Assembly (NCBI GenBank): GCA_958298945.1
Contig: OY282609.1
Coordinates: 60,422,220 to 60,486,219 of the forward strand
Direction: 5' to 3'
Length of the DNA stretch: 64,000 nt
Source of the DNA: Atherix ibis
Lineage: Eukaryota > Arthropoda > Insecta > Diptera > Athericidae
In this document: one piece after another, positions 37,101 through 52,100 of the stretch
Position numbering within the stretch: position 1 is the stretch's first letter
How the letters are laid out: the number at the start of each line of letters is the position of its first letter
Program-made: the position numbers and the translations under genes
Notes under the pieces: model-generated
Seen by the model: only the letters and a program-made list of their open reading frames with translations
What the model was told of the DNA's origin: nothing
The model's database searches: none

Positions 37101-40100
37101 GTTGGACTCTGTCCGCGACAACCCAAATTTGCTTCAGAGAGTCATAACTGATGATGAATGATGAGTTTATGATTATGACGTGAAAACCAAAGCTCAATCA
37201 TCCCAATGGAAGCTGCCACACAAGCCAAGACCGAAAAAAGCGCGTCAAGTTCGGTCGAATGCGAAGGTTTTGCTTAGTTTTCTTAAATTGCAGGGGCGTG
37301 GTGTATCATGAGTTCCTGCCACAGGGTAGAACGGTTTATAAGGAATATTACCTGCAAGTTATGCGCAAGTTGCGCAAAGCAATCCGCCAGAAACGCCCGG
37401 ATTTGTGGAAGAACAAAAATTGGCTTTTGCCATTTTTGCCAAAAACAAAACACTAATAATGCCGCAGCTACCGTATTCCCCAGATCTGGCCCCCTGTAAC
37501 TTTTTCTTGTTTGCGGAACTGAAGAAAAGGATGATAGGCTCAAGGATGACGCTACGCTACGATTGAGAAGATAAGGACGGCATCGAAGGAGGAGCTGAAC
37601 AAGATCACAAAAAATGAATTTTTGAAGTGCTTCGAGGATTGGAAAAATACACTGTTGGAACAAGTGTATAATGTCTGGTGGGGATTACTTTGAAAGGGAC
37701 AAAATAGATATGCATGAATAAATAAATAATTTTTGAAAAAACACCAAATTCGCGATACTTTTTGAACAGACCTCGTATATCATTAAGTTTTATTGCTAAA
37801 GATCAATGACTTCAAATAACCCCACAAGAAATAGTCTAATGGTGTTAAATCACAACTTCTTGGAGGCCATTCAATGTCACAATTTCTTGAAATAATCGAA
37901 TCTCCAAACTTTTCTCACAATAATTCGGTTATTGCATGTGCTGTGTGGCACGTAGCCCCGTCTTGTTGGAACCAGATCAACTTCTTCCAATTTCGGTCAT
38001 AAAAAGTTGGTTATCCTCGATCTATACCGCTCTCCATTGACAGTAACGGTGTTACCAGCTTCATTTCGAAAGAAGTACGGACCGACGATTCCACCAGACC
38101 AAAAACCACACCAAACTGTCAATTAAGGTGAATGTAATAGGTGTTCATGAATAATTTGTGGATTTTCTTCGCACGAAAAGTTGCAATTGGAGAATTATTA
38201 TTTTGATAATAAAATTGAATAATTTGTAAACGTTGTTCTTATGTATATCTTTCCATGATAAAATTGTAAACATTACTGAATACAATGGAAAAAAAGACAG
38301 ATCATGACATATTACAAATGGCCGAAACCATATTCCTCTTATTGGAAAATCCTATAGAAAATACGTCAAATTATTCTCACCGTTGATGCAATAAGAATCT
38401 TAAGATTATAGTGTGTTAAAGATCTATATTAGACATCATGGACATGGAAGACTAATGGCTATTAGTGCACAATAACTGGAAGACTAATGGCTATTAGTAT
38501 GTGCAGCTATTAGTGCACAATAACTGGAGATGGAGTTGAGGTCCTTATTTTATTGAAGCAATAACGAAAATTATCCCACGTTTAATCAAATAAAACTCTT
38601 TATAATATCTGCAAACCATATTTTTGTATTTAATAAAATAATTTCTATTTGAATAATATTCAACCATTATAGTAATAATTATATGTTCAAGTTTTTAATA
38701 TTACGAAATAAATTTAAAAAAAAAATCTTTTCCTATAAACAATTTTTATAACCAAATTTCCTTATTTATTAATTATGTAATGACAAGTTAATTAATAATA
38801 ATTTATATGTTCTATAATAAGTTCAGAAATAAACCAAAAATAATACTAATTTTATTATATGTTTTTTTTTTTTTTAAATCAAATAAAAACATGATATTTC
38901 ACAACTTCACATATATAGGGTATGATTGTACTTGTGTTAAATTAGTGCAAGGCTAAGGTAGATTTATAAATAGACTGAAAAAAACAATGAAGTGTGAACA
39001 ATAATTGAAATCTTTTTGCACTTGCTTTTGGGGAACATATAATTTCTGAAGACTTTATTTGTTTTTTTTTATTTATTTTTTATTAATTGCAGGGTAAGTC
39101 AGAGTGAGATAGTAAAAGATATTTTCACATAATGACTAGAAATTATATAAAAAACTAGAACATACTCTACAACTTCCGAATGTCAAAAATCTAATCATAA
39201 ATTCTCTATTCAAATCACGTGCAATTTTTCGTACCAATTTCTATTTTATAAACAAATAAGCCACGTAAAGGGGATGATAATAAATTTTTTTTTCATTATA
39301 TAAAAACAAAAACAATCATAACGCCAATAGTAATAAAAAAATCATAACGTTAATAATAGCCGTTTTTTTTGCTTTTTGTTCAGAATACGAATATGTACTG
39401 TCGACATATTATTTAAGAAAATTATAAAATATATACTCGCGCGTTTAGTTGGTAATTATGATATCCTTAAAGGGAAAGAAACTAAACAATAATAAAAGTA
39501 AAAATGTTTTTTTCTTCTTCTAATATTATCCTTTTGTTGTGTATGGTTTTGATTAAATACAAATGATATCACACATCCAATGCTACTTCTATACATGTAG
39601 GAATGGGTTCTATTGCTGTTGTAAAAACTAGTAATAATAATAGTAATAGTAATAATAACCCACTCTCTTCTGCTACCCGCTATGCCCCCGCATCCATTTT
39701 GATAAAGAAATTAAATCTTTGAAGAAAAAATGTCGAGAATTTTAATACTTGTATGTAAACCTCAGAATTTGCGTGCTCTACTCAAAAATAAACCAACAAA
39801 CACACAATCAAATAGCAATTCTAATAGAAATTGAGACAAAATCCATTTAGGGTTAGTAAATTCTCTCATAAAACCAAAAAACAAGAAGCAAAACTAATGG
39901 CGTGAAGTCACAATTCTCACCATAAGGTATGAAAGTTCGTATATCATTCTAGCTAGGTACTGCAAAAGGAAAAAAAATTCGAAAATGTTTTAAAATAAAA
40001 TCAGGTGTTAAGATAATAATTTTTTTTCCTTTCTCACAATAATATTTATTATCCTTGAACTAATTGAAAATAATTTACAAAATGAGAATTATATTTTTCG

Positions 40101-43100
40101 GCATTTTAGAAACGTTAAACAATTGAAAGTTTTCAAAGTTAAACGATTTTTGATTTGCTTTAATCCTTTTTTATTAGACAAATAGTTCTATTGTGGATAT
40201 GGCAAGATGAGAATAGTTTATAAAAAGTTGAATCTAAATATCTTTTTTCAATACTTTCTCTCACAGAATTCGCATGAGTACAAATATCCTTTTTTAATAA
40301 AATATTTAAATATGAAACACGTACTGCTTATAATTTTTATTTTGATTTTTTGCCAATTTCAAGATCAACCAAGTAAATGACTATTTATAGAAATTTTGAA
40401 TAAATTTATTTGTAAGTGTCGAGCACGTTGTACTCATAATCGGAGTGTATCGTTAACGTTACAGCTTTATTGGCAATTGGCGAGTCAAGAGCAACGAAAT
40501 GGGAACAGGGTCGTGTTGATTCGTTGATTTTTTTTTACATTATTCCGGAATAGTTCGGAGACGTCTAGAAGGAAATTTTTCACGGACAATGTACTTTTAC
40601 CCAAAACGTTTACCGAAATCGTATTATTTTTGGTTGAATAATAAAATATGGGCCAAAAATCAAATCGATTTATGTCAAGGTGACTTTTACTCTTATTCTT
40701 TCCCCTTGTTGTGATTAAATCGTTTACTATTTTGATTTCATTTAATATCATTTACTGTTTAAATAACAACTTAAATAAACGTTAATATGAAATAATGATA
40801 TTTACTTTAATACATGCAAAACAGTACATTTAATTAAATTTTTCAAGGATAATCGCTATTTGCACTCTGAAAATTTGACTATATTTTTTATTTCTAATAA
40901 TCGCTTTTTTTTTAAGGCCAAATAAAATATATTCTTAATTAATTAATTTGAAAAATTTTGATATCTGCATGAAGAGAGTGTTCAGTAATGTTGTACGGCA
41001 TAATAATTAACACGTGTGTTGGGACTTCACCTTAAGCCATTAGGTATTCATGAAAAAGATTTTATGTTAAATACTTGGTCGTATGCATATTATAAAGGAT
41101 TGAGTGAGGAGTCCATACAGTTCTGACGAACATATGTACCTTATTAAATACATTTTCACATGTACGGGGGATGTTTAATTTTTATTTATTCGGAATATTT
41201 AAGCAAATTGTAAGGCAATTTAGAAATTAAAAAATTTTATTTTAGTATGCTTAGTAATTGGCTTTTAGTTTTGAATATTTATAAATTTTCTTGAACAGTG
41301 GACGATACAATGCAGTCTGATTATACTGGTGGCAAGATAATATTGTCATTAACATGAAAATTGTAGACTCTCACAGAAGGATAGGCTCTAAGAAAAAATT
41401 ACCTATCCTCTAAGAACCTTTTAGAATAGTAAATTTTTACCTTTATAATTATTTAACTGCTCACGGATGATTTATGTGTTCAATTCACCTTTTTGTGAGT
41501 GAATGTTTGACTCATTAAAAAAATTTGGAAGGAGAACATCATTTTCTGTTTCTATTTTTCTAATTTTGTTAAATGGAATTTTCTATGCGTAATAATGTAA
41601 GACCAAATATATAACAAAATTTCTGCAAAAATTGATTAGATTGTTTTCAAAAAAATTTCAAATTATCCCACTTTATTTTGTTGTTTGTTCTCTGAATTTA
41701 CTCATAATTGTTAAATGTATTAATTTTGAAGGTAAAAGGATGGATTTTTTTTTTTTAAATAGAAAACTTTGAATTAGGCAGTCTATAAGTTAACTGAAAA
41801 ATACAATTGAGATTATTGTTGATTTACGTTAAAATTTGTAAATGGAAAATTTGAAGAAAAAAATGTAATATAAAAATTACTTTTTAGTATCCTAGACATA
41901 GACTACATCAAGGCTTCATATTTACTTATAATTATTTTCAGATGGACTTTTAAGTAAATTGATTTTAAATTAACGGAAGGGATGATTATGTAGCGTTTTA
42001 ATGGAAGAACATATAGTTACAAATTACTCCACGCCCTGTTCTAAGTATTTATTAGTGTGTTGTATTATTAATCTATAAAATATTTGATAAAAGCTTGCAT
42101 GAAACGTTATTACGAGTAGTTTGCAGAATCGCGTACATAAAAATTTCAGTGCGAATATTACCGAAATTTTGCATTTGCTAAATTTATCCACATTTGTGGT
42201 GGAAATTTTTATTTTTGACAATATATAATACTAAAAGTATCAGTAAAAATTTTGAATAAAAACTAATTGGAAAACTTCTTTCCAGTAAAAATTACTAAAG
42301 TTAAAATTCCCTGAATAAATTTTCTATTGAAAGTTTTCCAAAACCATTCACTAACAAACACGTGCGTGTAAAATCACGTACGTCAATATCAGCTGTTTAT
42401 GTCGACGAAATGTATTAAAATATTGAATTCAGCTTTTTTGTTCTAATTTTGGGTGAACTTTTCTTTTAATAAAGAGCTCCACAAAAATGTTTCAAATCAT
42501 ACGTGTATGAACTAACAATATCTATATAAATACTTGAACGTCTGAGGTGCAATTCTCTAATTTTATTAATAATACAATCTATAGTTTTTGCAGGGTTCGG
42601 GGGTTATAATAAAAGTTTATATCGAAGTCCTTACATGACCTACTCTTCAGTATTACTACATGCAAACCGTACACTTTATTTAAAAACGATATTTGCATAT
42701 TAACACATATCTATGGACAAACATTAATGGCAGAAATTTTAAAGGTTGATACCACAGAGGTCATATAAAATGTCATTTTCGCGGCAATTGGATACACAAT
42801 ATTTGGAGGTATAATAAAATTGTTGCAATTTATTTATAGGCAAGTAGGTCGAGCACAAAGAAAACTAAATTTGATATTTGAGAATCGAATTGCAGATACA
42901 GAAATCATGTCAGATAAGCAGAACAGTTCAATATTGTGAATGAGAACTTTTGAAAGGGAAGTTTTATGTGTAGTTGTTATTAATTATAGACGAAAATTGG
43001 TTACAAAAGTTGGAAATAAAAAATCTTTTTTCTTATTTACCTGTAATCACTCATATATAAATATGCACTCAATCGAATTTGGGGTGTTATTTGGCAAGCA

Positions 43101-46100
43101 TTATTTAAGTTCAACCGCAGACTGCCCATTACATAATCGACTGCATTTCCATCATCAGGAAAGTACAGATCGATTAGAAATTCTCACAGCCCCACAGTTG
43201 ATTTTACTGAATTGTTGGGGGCAACTTCACTTTTTTACTTTTAACTTTCCGCAGAAAAAAACGTGCACATGACTTTTAATTCTACGAATTTTTCTTCTAT
43301 GGAATAGAGTAATGGGCTGCTTAGTCATATAAAACTTGTAGAACATTTTAAATAGAAATTCGAAAGAGAATGATTATTTAATTTTCCGTATTGTAAAATA
43401 TCCTTTTCGTCAGGTATAAAATGTAACTAAATTTTTGAGAAACTTTCTTTTAGTGGCATGACCTTCAGAGAGATTTAATAGGAATTTTAATAGATTTAAA
43501 TGCTAAAGTGGAACAAATATTTGAAATTATTTGAATTCATTTCATTATGCTATAAAAAAAACAACCTTTTATAATGAAAGTAAATTGAAAATTAAGTGCA
43601 TTCTAGTGTAAAAATATTAAATACTTTTTGTTTAGTCGTATTACTATTGCTATATTGGAAAATGTAAATTACTCCATTCTAAATTGACCTTTTATAAATT
43701 TCCGTATTCCTATTCTTATTAACAAGTCGGGACTGACTGTTGCAATTTATTTTCTTACATATATTATATACGTCATCTACAGTCACGATATAATTTTCAT
43801 CAACACCCTGAAATTGTATTAAAATCGTTTTCATCTTCAACGCATATTCTATGCTTAAGGGAGATCGGGGGTAATTGAAGAAAAAGTCCTTGTTGCTGAA
43901 GCATTCTCTTACGACAAATATTATCAAGGTTAACAATTAATTCTTATTCAAAAATTTGTAATTAAATTATGCAAAAAAAATAACATATTAACTGATTTTA
44001 TTCCCACATGTAATTATAGGCTTAGAATAGAACAGTGGTTGGGTTGGACCCAACACTAAATTGACTCCTTTGGTTTTTAATTTCCTTTTGATTAATTGCA
44101 GTACACATAAAGTGTCCAACATAAATTGGAAATCACGAAATATATTGTAGAATTACGAATTTTCTTTGTTTGCTTTCTGTATGTAAAAATTTTATTATGT
44201 CCAGTAAAAATGGAGAATTTATGTCAAGTGTTGATTATCAGATTGTAGAGAATTAATGTCGATATTATTTTTGATCTTTTTACACTTCGTACTTTCATTA
44301 CAATTAGTAATTTTTAAAGAATTACTGAATGTTTTATGAAAAAATGTCTTAAATTTTGATGGTTTTGTAAGTAAATCTCATAATTTGCCTGTCAATTTAT
44401 ATGCGCAACAGACTAAATAATCACTAAAGTTTTAAAAGATGCGAAAAATTAGAGTTATAATAAACAACATAAATACCAAAATTTTGTTTAAAAATGGACA
44501 ACTGAACTGGAACTCTCAAAAAATCTCTCTAATTTATGTTAAAATTATTGTAATTACTAAATTTGAGAAAAATTCCACAAGATTCTGAATTTATATAGAA
44601 AAATAAAGAAAATTATTCAAAAACCTGAATTTCCAAAAAACTCAAATAATAAAATTTTCGGCTTAAAAACCCTGAATTTCCAAAAGACTCAAGAATAAAT
44701 CTCCACTAAAAGAAAACCTTATAAATAAACACGGAAGAGAAGCGCTTAATTTTCTAAAAAAGTAATGTTAGAATATTTAGAAATATTTTCTTAAGAAAAT
44801 AACAAAAGAGAATTATTTTGGAAAAGTAAATGTAAACAACCAGTCCAAATTTCTTCAAAGCGACAATTTACTCACATCACTTTTACCCGTCGCCGAAAAC
44901 ATTATCATCATCTTCACCAACGGCGCGAAATCGAGACTTCGGTCTAGGCTCGTCTTCTGGAATAATAAATAGAGTCAGTGTAGACTTTCCTGACAGAATC
45001 TTAATCATTCTTTAAGTGTTTAGCCCACTGCAGCCAATTGAGCTTAATTTTTTCCACAACCAGACGGTCGAGGTAACGCTCCAGGATCTATTCATTAAAT
45101 AGGCTCTGGAATCGTCCATCCTCATGTAGGAGGGCAAAAATTCTTAGAAGGATCCTTTTATCGAATGCGGATTGGTGTTTGCCGAGAACCCAAGATTCCG
45201 AAAAATACATGAGGACTGGTAACACTAGTGTCTTCTACAGCAGTAGCTTCGACATTAGGGTCAGAATTTTTGAGCGAAACAATTTAGACTGACAATTAGG
45301 CTCTGTTGACTGACAGCAACCTTGCGCGAATTTCTTCAGTTATATCCCCAAATAGGGGGACTTTTGATCCCAAATAGGAAAATAATTCAACTCACTCAAG
45401 GCTATAATTTCTTATAAGTATGTTACTAATGCTAGTTGGTATTGTCTTCGACGCCGACGCTGAACAATGTACTTTGTTTTGCCTTCATTTATGTGCAGCC
45501 CAAGATTTTAGCCGCCGACTCAATATTGGTGAAGGGTTCCCGTACAGCTTTTTCTAATCGGCAGATAATGTCGATCTTGTTGGCTTATTTAATCCCCACC
45601 GGATATTATACACTTGTACCAACATTTTTCCAATCCTCGAAGCACTTCAAAAATTCATTTTTTGTGATCTTGTTCAGCTCCTCCTTCGATGCCGTCTTTA
45701 TCTCCTCAATCGTAGCGTAGAATCGCCCTTTCATGGGGCTCTTCAGTTTCGGGAACAAGAAAAAGTCACAGGGGGCAAAAGCCAATTTTTGTTCTTCCAC
45801 AAATCCGGGCGTTCCTGGCGGATTGCTTCGCGCAACTTGCGCATTACTTGCAGGTAATATTCCTTATTAACGTTCTACCCTGTGGCAAGACCTCATGATG
45901 CACAACACCCCTGCAATTGAAGAAAACTGTAAGCAAAACCTTCACATTCGACCGAACTTGGCGCTTTTTTCGCCAAGTTCGGTCGAATGGCTCGAGCCAA
46001 TCGATATGTTTAAGCCCTCAGCAACTTCTCTAATGCTGATTCAACGATTGGCCAATACTATTTTCTTCACTTCATCAATATTTTCGTCTGTTGTTGACGT

Positions 46101-49100
46101 GCTCGTGCGTCCAACACGCTTTTCGTCGTTCACATCTTCTCGGCCCTCCGAGAACATTTTGTACCACCGATAAACGTTTCTTTGGTCTAAGGTAGCTTCA
46201 CCATATGCCACAGTCAACATTCCGAATCCGTCCGCGCAATTAATTTTGTTTTTCACACAAAATTTGATACAAAATTAACTGAACATTCAAAATGGGCGAA
46301 CTTGTTGGCATAAGTGAGAGATATGAGTACCAGCATAACGCCACAAAAAAAAAAATCGAAAATCGAATATAGGTAACCCACGGAAATTCAAAATTCGCAA
46401 TACTTTTTGAACAGACCTCGTATATGCGTTGATACCGCTTTTCCTTATGAAACATTTAATCTTCGGAGGTTTCCCGAGTAAAATAAAAATTCTATAACCG
46501 GCATGACATTATGTATTAGTGGCAAATTTAAAAAAAATAACCCCGCCAAACCTACTACAAATACTAGCTTCAAGCATGTCTGCCACTTGGTCGTCTTCTG
46601 AGTGGTTAATCAAGTCCTATGGGACTTCACGTCCAAAACCAAGTTTTCCTCCCATGCAGGTAACAAAAAAAGGTTATCCCTCCTTTCTTCCAAGATATAA
46701 ATAACAAATGTTTTACCCTGGTTATGCTACATAAGGAGATTTAAAAACGATGAACAAATGGTGAATCAGTTGACCATATTCTAAGAGTTTTTCCAAATAT
46801 TGTAGCAGTGAGAAGATCTGATCTGTTCCTGTTTTCCCTTAAGTGAAGCCTTTCTGGTATGGGCCAATACAATTTTTGGCCAAATGGGGTTATACCGCCT
46901 AGTAAGATAGCATAGAATATCTTATAGATGGTACTCGGTAGCGTAATACCTCTATAATTGTTACACTCTATGATATCTCGTTGTTTGAGATAATACCAAA
47001 ACCCACTTATCGAGCATGATTCGCTGATTCAAACTTGAACCATCACCTCCGTACTTAACTAGTTTGCTGGCGATCCCATCGACCACAACAGACTTGTGGC
47101 TCTTTCATACTTGGTGGCAGCAGCATGTATACTTACGAACATATTTATAATATAAACCCAAATAGCATTAATATTCTATAAAACAGGAGTGTCCGTTACC
47201 AAAAACTTATAATAAACGGAGTGTCTGCTAAGCAAAAATGCTTATAGAAAAATGAAAACAAGTGAACTTAGCGGACGATATAAAAAAGTCAAAATGACTC
47301 CTAGACAATAGGTGAAAACTGACAATAAAGAGTAAGTTATTAGTATACAATATACCAGGTGTATAAGTTTAAATCCGCTGTTTTTTAGTCAAACAAAAAA
47401 CACATGTTTTTTCATAGAAAGCAAATACAAATTTATTAAAAATACTTGCCCTCGCTAGCTATACATTTTACCCATCTCTCAGGCAATTTTTGGACACCAC
47501 GCCAAAAAAAATTCTTCTCTTTCGAGGCAAACCACTCATCAAGCCATTTTCGGTCGTCTTCGTAAGCATCGAAGTGTTGCTCAGCGAGCGCATGGCCCAT
47601 CGACAAAAACAGGTGGTAGTCGGAAGGAGCCATGTCTGGTGAATAAACGGGGTGGGATAGTACTTACCAGTTGAGTGTCTCCAAGTAGTTTTGGACCATT
47701 TTTGACGTGTGCGATGGTGCGTTGTCGTGGAGGAAAATCAGCTTGTTGATAATCCGTCCTTTTTTCACGCAGAACACGGTGCAATTTGATCAATTGTTGG
47801 TGGTAGCGGTGGGAAATTGACACTTTCACCAGGTTTCAACATCTCATAGTAGACGATACCCTGCTGATCCCACCAAACGCACAGCATCGTGTTCCTACCG
47901 AAGCGATTTGGTCTTGGGGAAGCTGTAGATGGTTGGCCGGGATCAACCCACGATTTCTTGCATTTAGGATTCTCAAAATATATCCACTTTTCTTCGCCTG
48001 TCACAATCCGATACAGGAACGACTTTCTTTTTTCTCTGGCGAGAAAGATTTCGCATGTGTTTTGGCGTCGCTCCATCTGCCTATCGTTCAATTCATGCGT
48101 CACCCATTTTCCGATCTTTTCAATCTTCCCTATGGCCCGCAGAGGTATGGAAATGGCTGCTTGAGTAATACCCAATTGCTCCGCGAGCATTTTTTGCGAT
48201 TGGGTATCGTCTTCGTCCAAAAGACCCTGCGATTGATGGTCCTCAACCGTCTTAGGCCAATTTTCACGCTTCTTGTCCCACAAGTCAAAATTGCCGTCTT
48301 TGAACCGACGAAACCAATCTCGGCACGTTGTTTCCGATAAAGCATTATCACCATAGGCATCCCCATAAGCATTCAATGCGATTTGGCAGCCGATTTCTTC
48401 AAATTGAAGCAGAAACGCAGAGCTTCCCGCATATGCTATTTTTCTGGTACAAAACTAGACATGATTACTAAAGGAAAAAAAATTGTATGCTGTTGTACGA
48501 AATTGCTGACAATGTGCACTGATAAATGTTGCCAGATGGCAAACTCATAAAAAAAAATATGGCGTGCCCATGGTAGCTTAATACGCTCACTCACGCCATC
48601 TATGACCAAACAGCTGATTTAAGCTTATACACCTGGTAAGTATTATAATTTCCATCTAATCCGACGAAAAATTGTCAATGCTCCTTTATATTATATTAAC
48701 AAAACCGGGTTATCCATCGTGATCTAAATGTTCCATTCGATCAATCGCACCATACTAATCCTTTAGCATAAAAACTGTTCACTTTTACCATTCCATTAAA
48801 AACCCATTGACGTTTAAAATGGCGTTGACATTGAAATTTTTTAAAATTATAAAATAAGTGATCCCTTAAATGGGTGTTTTCCACTCACCTCTTCATATGT
48901 CCTTGCATTTTCGGTAAAAAAATCTGTTACAAATCAAGTTAAAAGTCTCCAAAAGTGAAAATTAAAGAAGAAAGTGACCGATTATTAAATTAAAAGTTAT
49001 CGTGGTGATTTCAATTAAGAAAAAAGTACATACAAAAAAAAAATATCAATGTAAACTGCATGAAATCATAGCGAATATGTGTCAATGTCAGTAATGAGGT

Positions 49101-52100
49101 TACTCGTACCTAGACCTCTATTATAATGGGTCTGTTAGGGGGTCAGTGATTATGTGTACGTACAAGAATTTCTTATACGTAATGTCGCACATCTAATATA
49201 ACTAATATTTTGATTTGTTTTATTTTTTTCTTTCATTTTCTTATTAATAATTATAGTTCATTTTATTTTCTTCCAGGATAACTACAATGTCCTTCACATT
49301 GCGGCTATGTTCTCGCGTGAGGATGTCGTTAAAATACTTCTTGGCAAACGTGGTGTTGACGCATTCTCAACCGGTGGGGTAAGTAGTACGAAATTTATGA
49401 TTAACCTAAGAAGTTTTACTCTACAACATCTACACTAACGTCTCCCTCCATACATAAATAAGTATTAGTCAGTGTAATTTAATAATTATTTTACTTTTTA
49501 TTTTCCTTTATCCCAAACTATACTTAAAGTGGTATTTTTTTTCTATGAGTTTATAATTATCGAATCATACTTTAATTTTTTTTGGATTTTCCTTTTTCTA
49601 AATCCTTAAATCGCTCAGGTTAATCATTCATGAACTGATGGAGACGTTTGGAATTTTCCAATGTGTACAAAAACAAAAACTGGATTTTCCAGAACAGCAG
49701 AAATTAAAAAAAAAATGAGTTTGTCGTGAATTGAGATTATTATCTGTTGGGTTCAATACTCTCAACTTGAAAAAAATTATTACCAAAAGTAATTTTTTTT
49801 ATGATATAAAAAAAAGTTACTCATCGAATTCGATATAAAAGTTGAAAGAAAAACTAGATGAATTCATAAAAGTTGAAAGTGGAAAAATATTTTAGCTCCT
49901 TTATAAGTAAAAGGATAAAAACAACCCCTAAAATATTTTTACATATTCTAATTATTTACTATTCAATTTTTTTTTTAAATATTGACAGAAAATTTTTAGT
50001 TTTTCTTTTGGATATTTTTAAAGCAATAAAAACAAATTAAATTTTAGTACGGATCATGTAATATAGTTAACATATTTAGGTTTAACAATACACAAGTTAA
50101 AATGTGCAAAGTAATGAGCTTTTTTGTTTTTATCAATTCAAATTTGGATGAATTTTTAGATACTAAAACATCAGAAATTATGAATGTTATTTACTATCAA
50201 TCCATTTTTTTTATCTTATTTTTTCTAACATATTCAACTAAATTTTTTTTCATTTTTATTTCAATTTTCATAACTCATTCCTAAGTCAAGAAGGTAATTC
50301 TCACCTACAATTGATCGTAATTACTTTTATTTATATTCGTCGTATGTTCTTATTTCCATCTAGCCTCTACCTCGAATAACCGTTCAGTTAGGTTTGCAAG
50401 TAAACTTTAGGCGCGGTAATATTTGCCGATATCTATTTATTGTTCGTATAACATTAAGTTCTCTTCCATATGTTCTTCATATGCAATCATCCCTTACATT
50501 GGAAGAATATTTAGCATAACATACATGCTCACCACCACTAACCATCTTATTCAATATAAAATAGCGTGAGTCAAGTATATATAAAATAATAAAGATTTTA
50601 CTACGAATTGAAATATTCTTACCAATGATCGTACACGTATGTAGGTGGTAGACATATTTTGATGTTTATGACACGAGTACTTGGTACTCTTCCTATTATA
50701 GGTGCACTGTACTCACATATCACTTCTATGCACGAGAGTATCGTATCAATATGAATGTTTCCTCCGCTTTCCCGACGAGTATCACAACGAAGACAATAAT
50801 TTCTCTGTTTTCTGTCTCATTCCTTTCCTGTAGACAACGAATTAAATAACAGACATAATCGTTTATAACACTTGCTACTCTCTTATACGAGTATAACATA
50901 TTCCGTCGTATATACGTTGTCAAGAAAATTGAAAGACATTTTCACAAAGTGACTGGCAGAGTTAGTAGGGGTTAATAATATTTCGAACATTTGTTTGGTT
51001 TGTTAAATTCAAAAAGTCTTTCGTACTATTAGTACTTTCGGGACTTTCAAAAGTATTACTTCAAACTAGCAAAGCAGAGAAGGAAAAAAAATCCTTTCAG
51101 ATTAAAAACAGAAAATTCTTATTAGAAAGCTTATTTCAATAATTATAAACTACTCGTAACTTAAGAAGGTCAATTTCTTTTCTTTTCTATTCGCTTATAG
51201 AAAAAAGTATTTATTAAAAATTTCCACCTTTGTTAAAATAACAAAACAACAAAATTAGTGATTAATTTTTTAAAATTTTTTATAGTCACGCGCTCAAACG
51301 GCTGTGCATCTTGTAGCTAGCAGACAAACTGGTACAGCAACAAGTATACTTCGTGCACTCCTTGCAGCGGCTGGAAAGGATATTCGCTTAAAAACTGACG
51401 GGGTAAGTATAGTTAAAATATTTTCTTATCAATATAGTTATTGTTTTTTTTCTTTGTAACTAACATTTTTAGGTTATAATTCGATTAATAAAGTTGTGTA
51501 AGAATTAGAAAAATTCAAATCGTAAAGAACCTTAACTGGAATACAGTTTTCATATTTGATTGGAAAACATACAGAAAAAAATATGTACAAGATTGATAAA
51601 ATTTCCACTCAAAAAATATATAATTGTGATGTTGTGAATATTTATCCATTTGTATTTGTAGATATTTTTTTAAGATAGATTTTCTTATCTACATTTGAGT
51701 GCGAATAAGTGTAATAACACAAACAGCGTATGCAAGTGAAAACTACTATCACTTATTTCCTACCTGGAATAGAGTTCATATTTATAACATAACAGAATTG
51801 AAGAATTGAAATATTATTCTATATGTACGTATATTAAGTTATCATTCTATAATATTTTATCGACCCTATCGATTTATTAACTAAGAATATCGATTTAATT
51901 CTATTGGAATCAATTAGGAAACAGTATAAAGGAAATACTCCTGGCATAGTAAATTTTTTTTATTATATATAAAAGAATTTATTTCGTAAAAGTTCAAATG
52001 ATGAAATAACTAATTAATCTGGTTAAGTCACATGACAAACAAATAGCAAAAAAATATACTTTTAGGACAAATACATTTTCTTATAAAGGATCTAAGAGAT

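Larger units (their letters stand above)
30820..49276 (+). other. nompC: nompC intron 2 (18.5 kb, transposon-rich)
   Basis: Holds Tc1-like copies at ~32.0-32.8, 33.6-34.2 and 37.8-38.4 kb, a family C mariner at 36.9-37.8 kb, a LINE-type retrotransposon with a nested mariner at 44.9-47.0 kb, and a family A mariner at 47.4-48.6 kb. The long stretch 38.4-44.9 kb has only AT-rich sequence and ATT/AAT-type microsatellite tracts (near 39630-39660). No host gene is supported inside. Confidence 0.8.

Noticed and set aside
40312..40378. 22-residue hydrophobic frame MKHVLLIIFILIFCQF... as a secreted peptide
   Set aside because: Too short, no following exon with matching phase was found; probable chance frame.
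42940..43272. 110-codon plus-strand open frame in nompC intron 2
   Set aside because: No motif or family resemblance; composition like the surrounding intron.
43679..43936. 85-codon minus-strand open frame in nompC intron 2
   Set aside because: No recognisable domain, no flanking splice sites that extend it; consistent with chance in AT-rich DNA.
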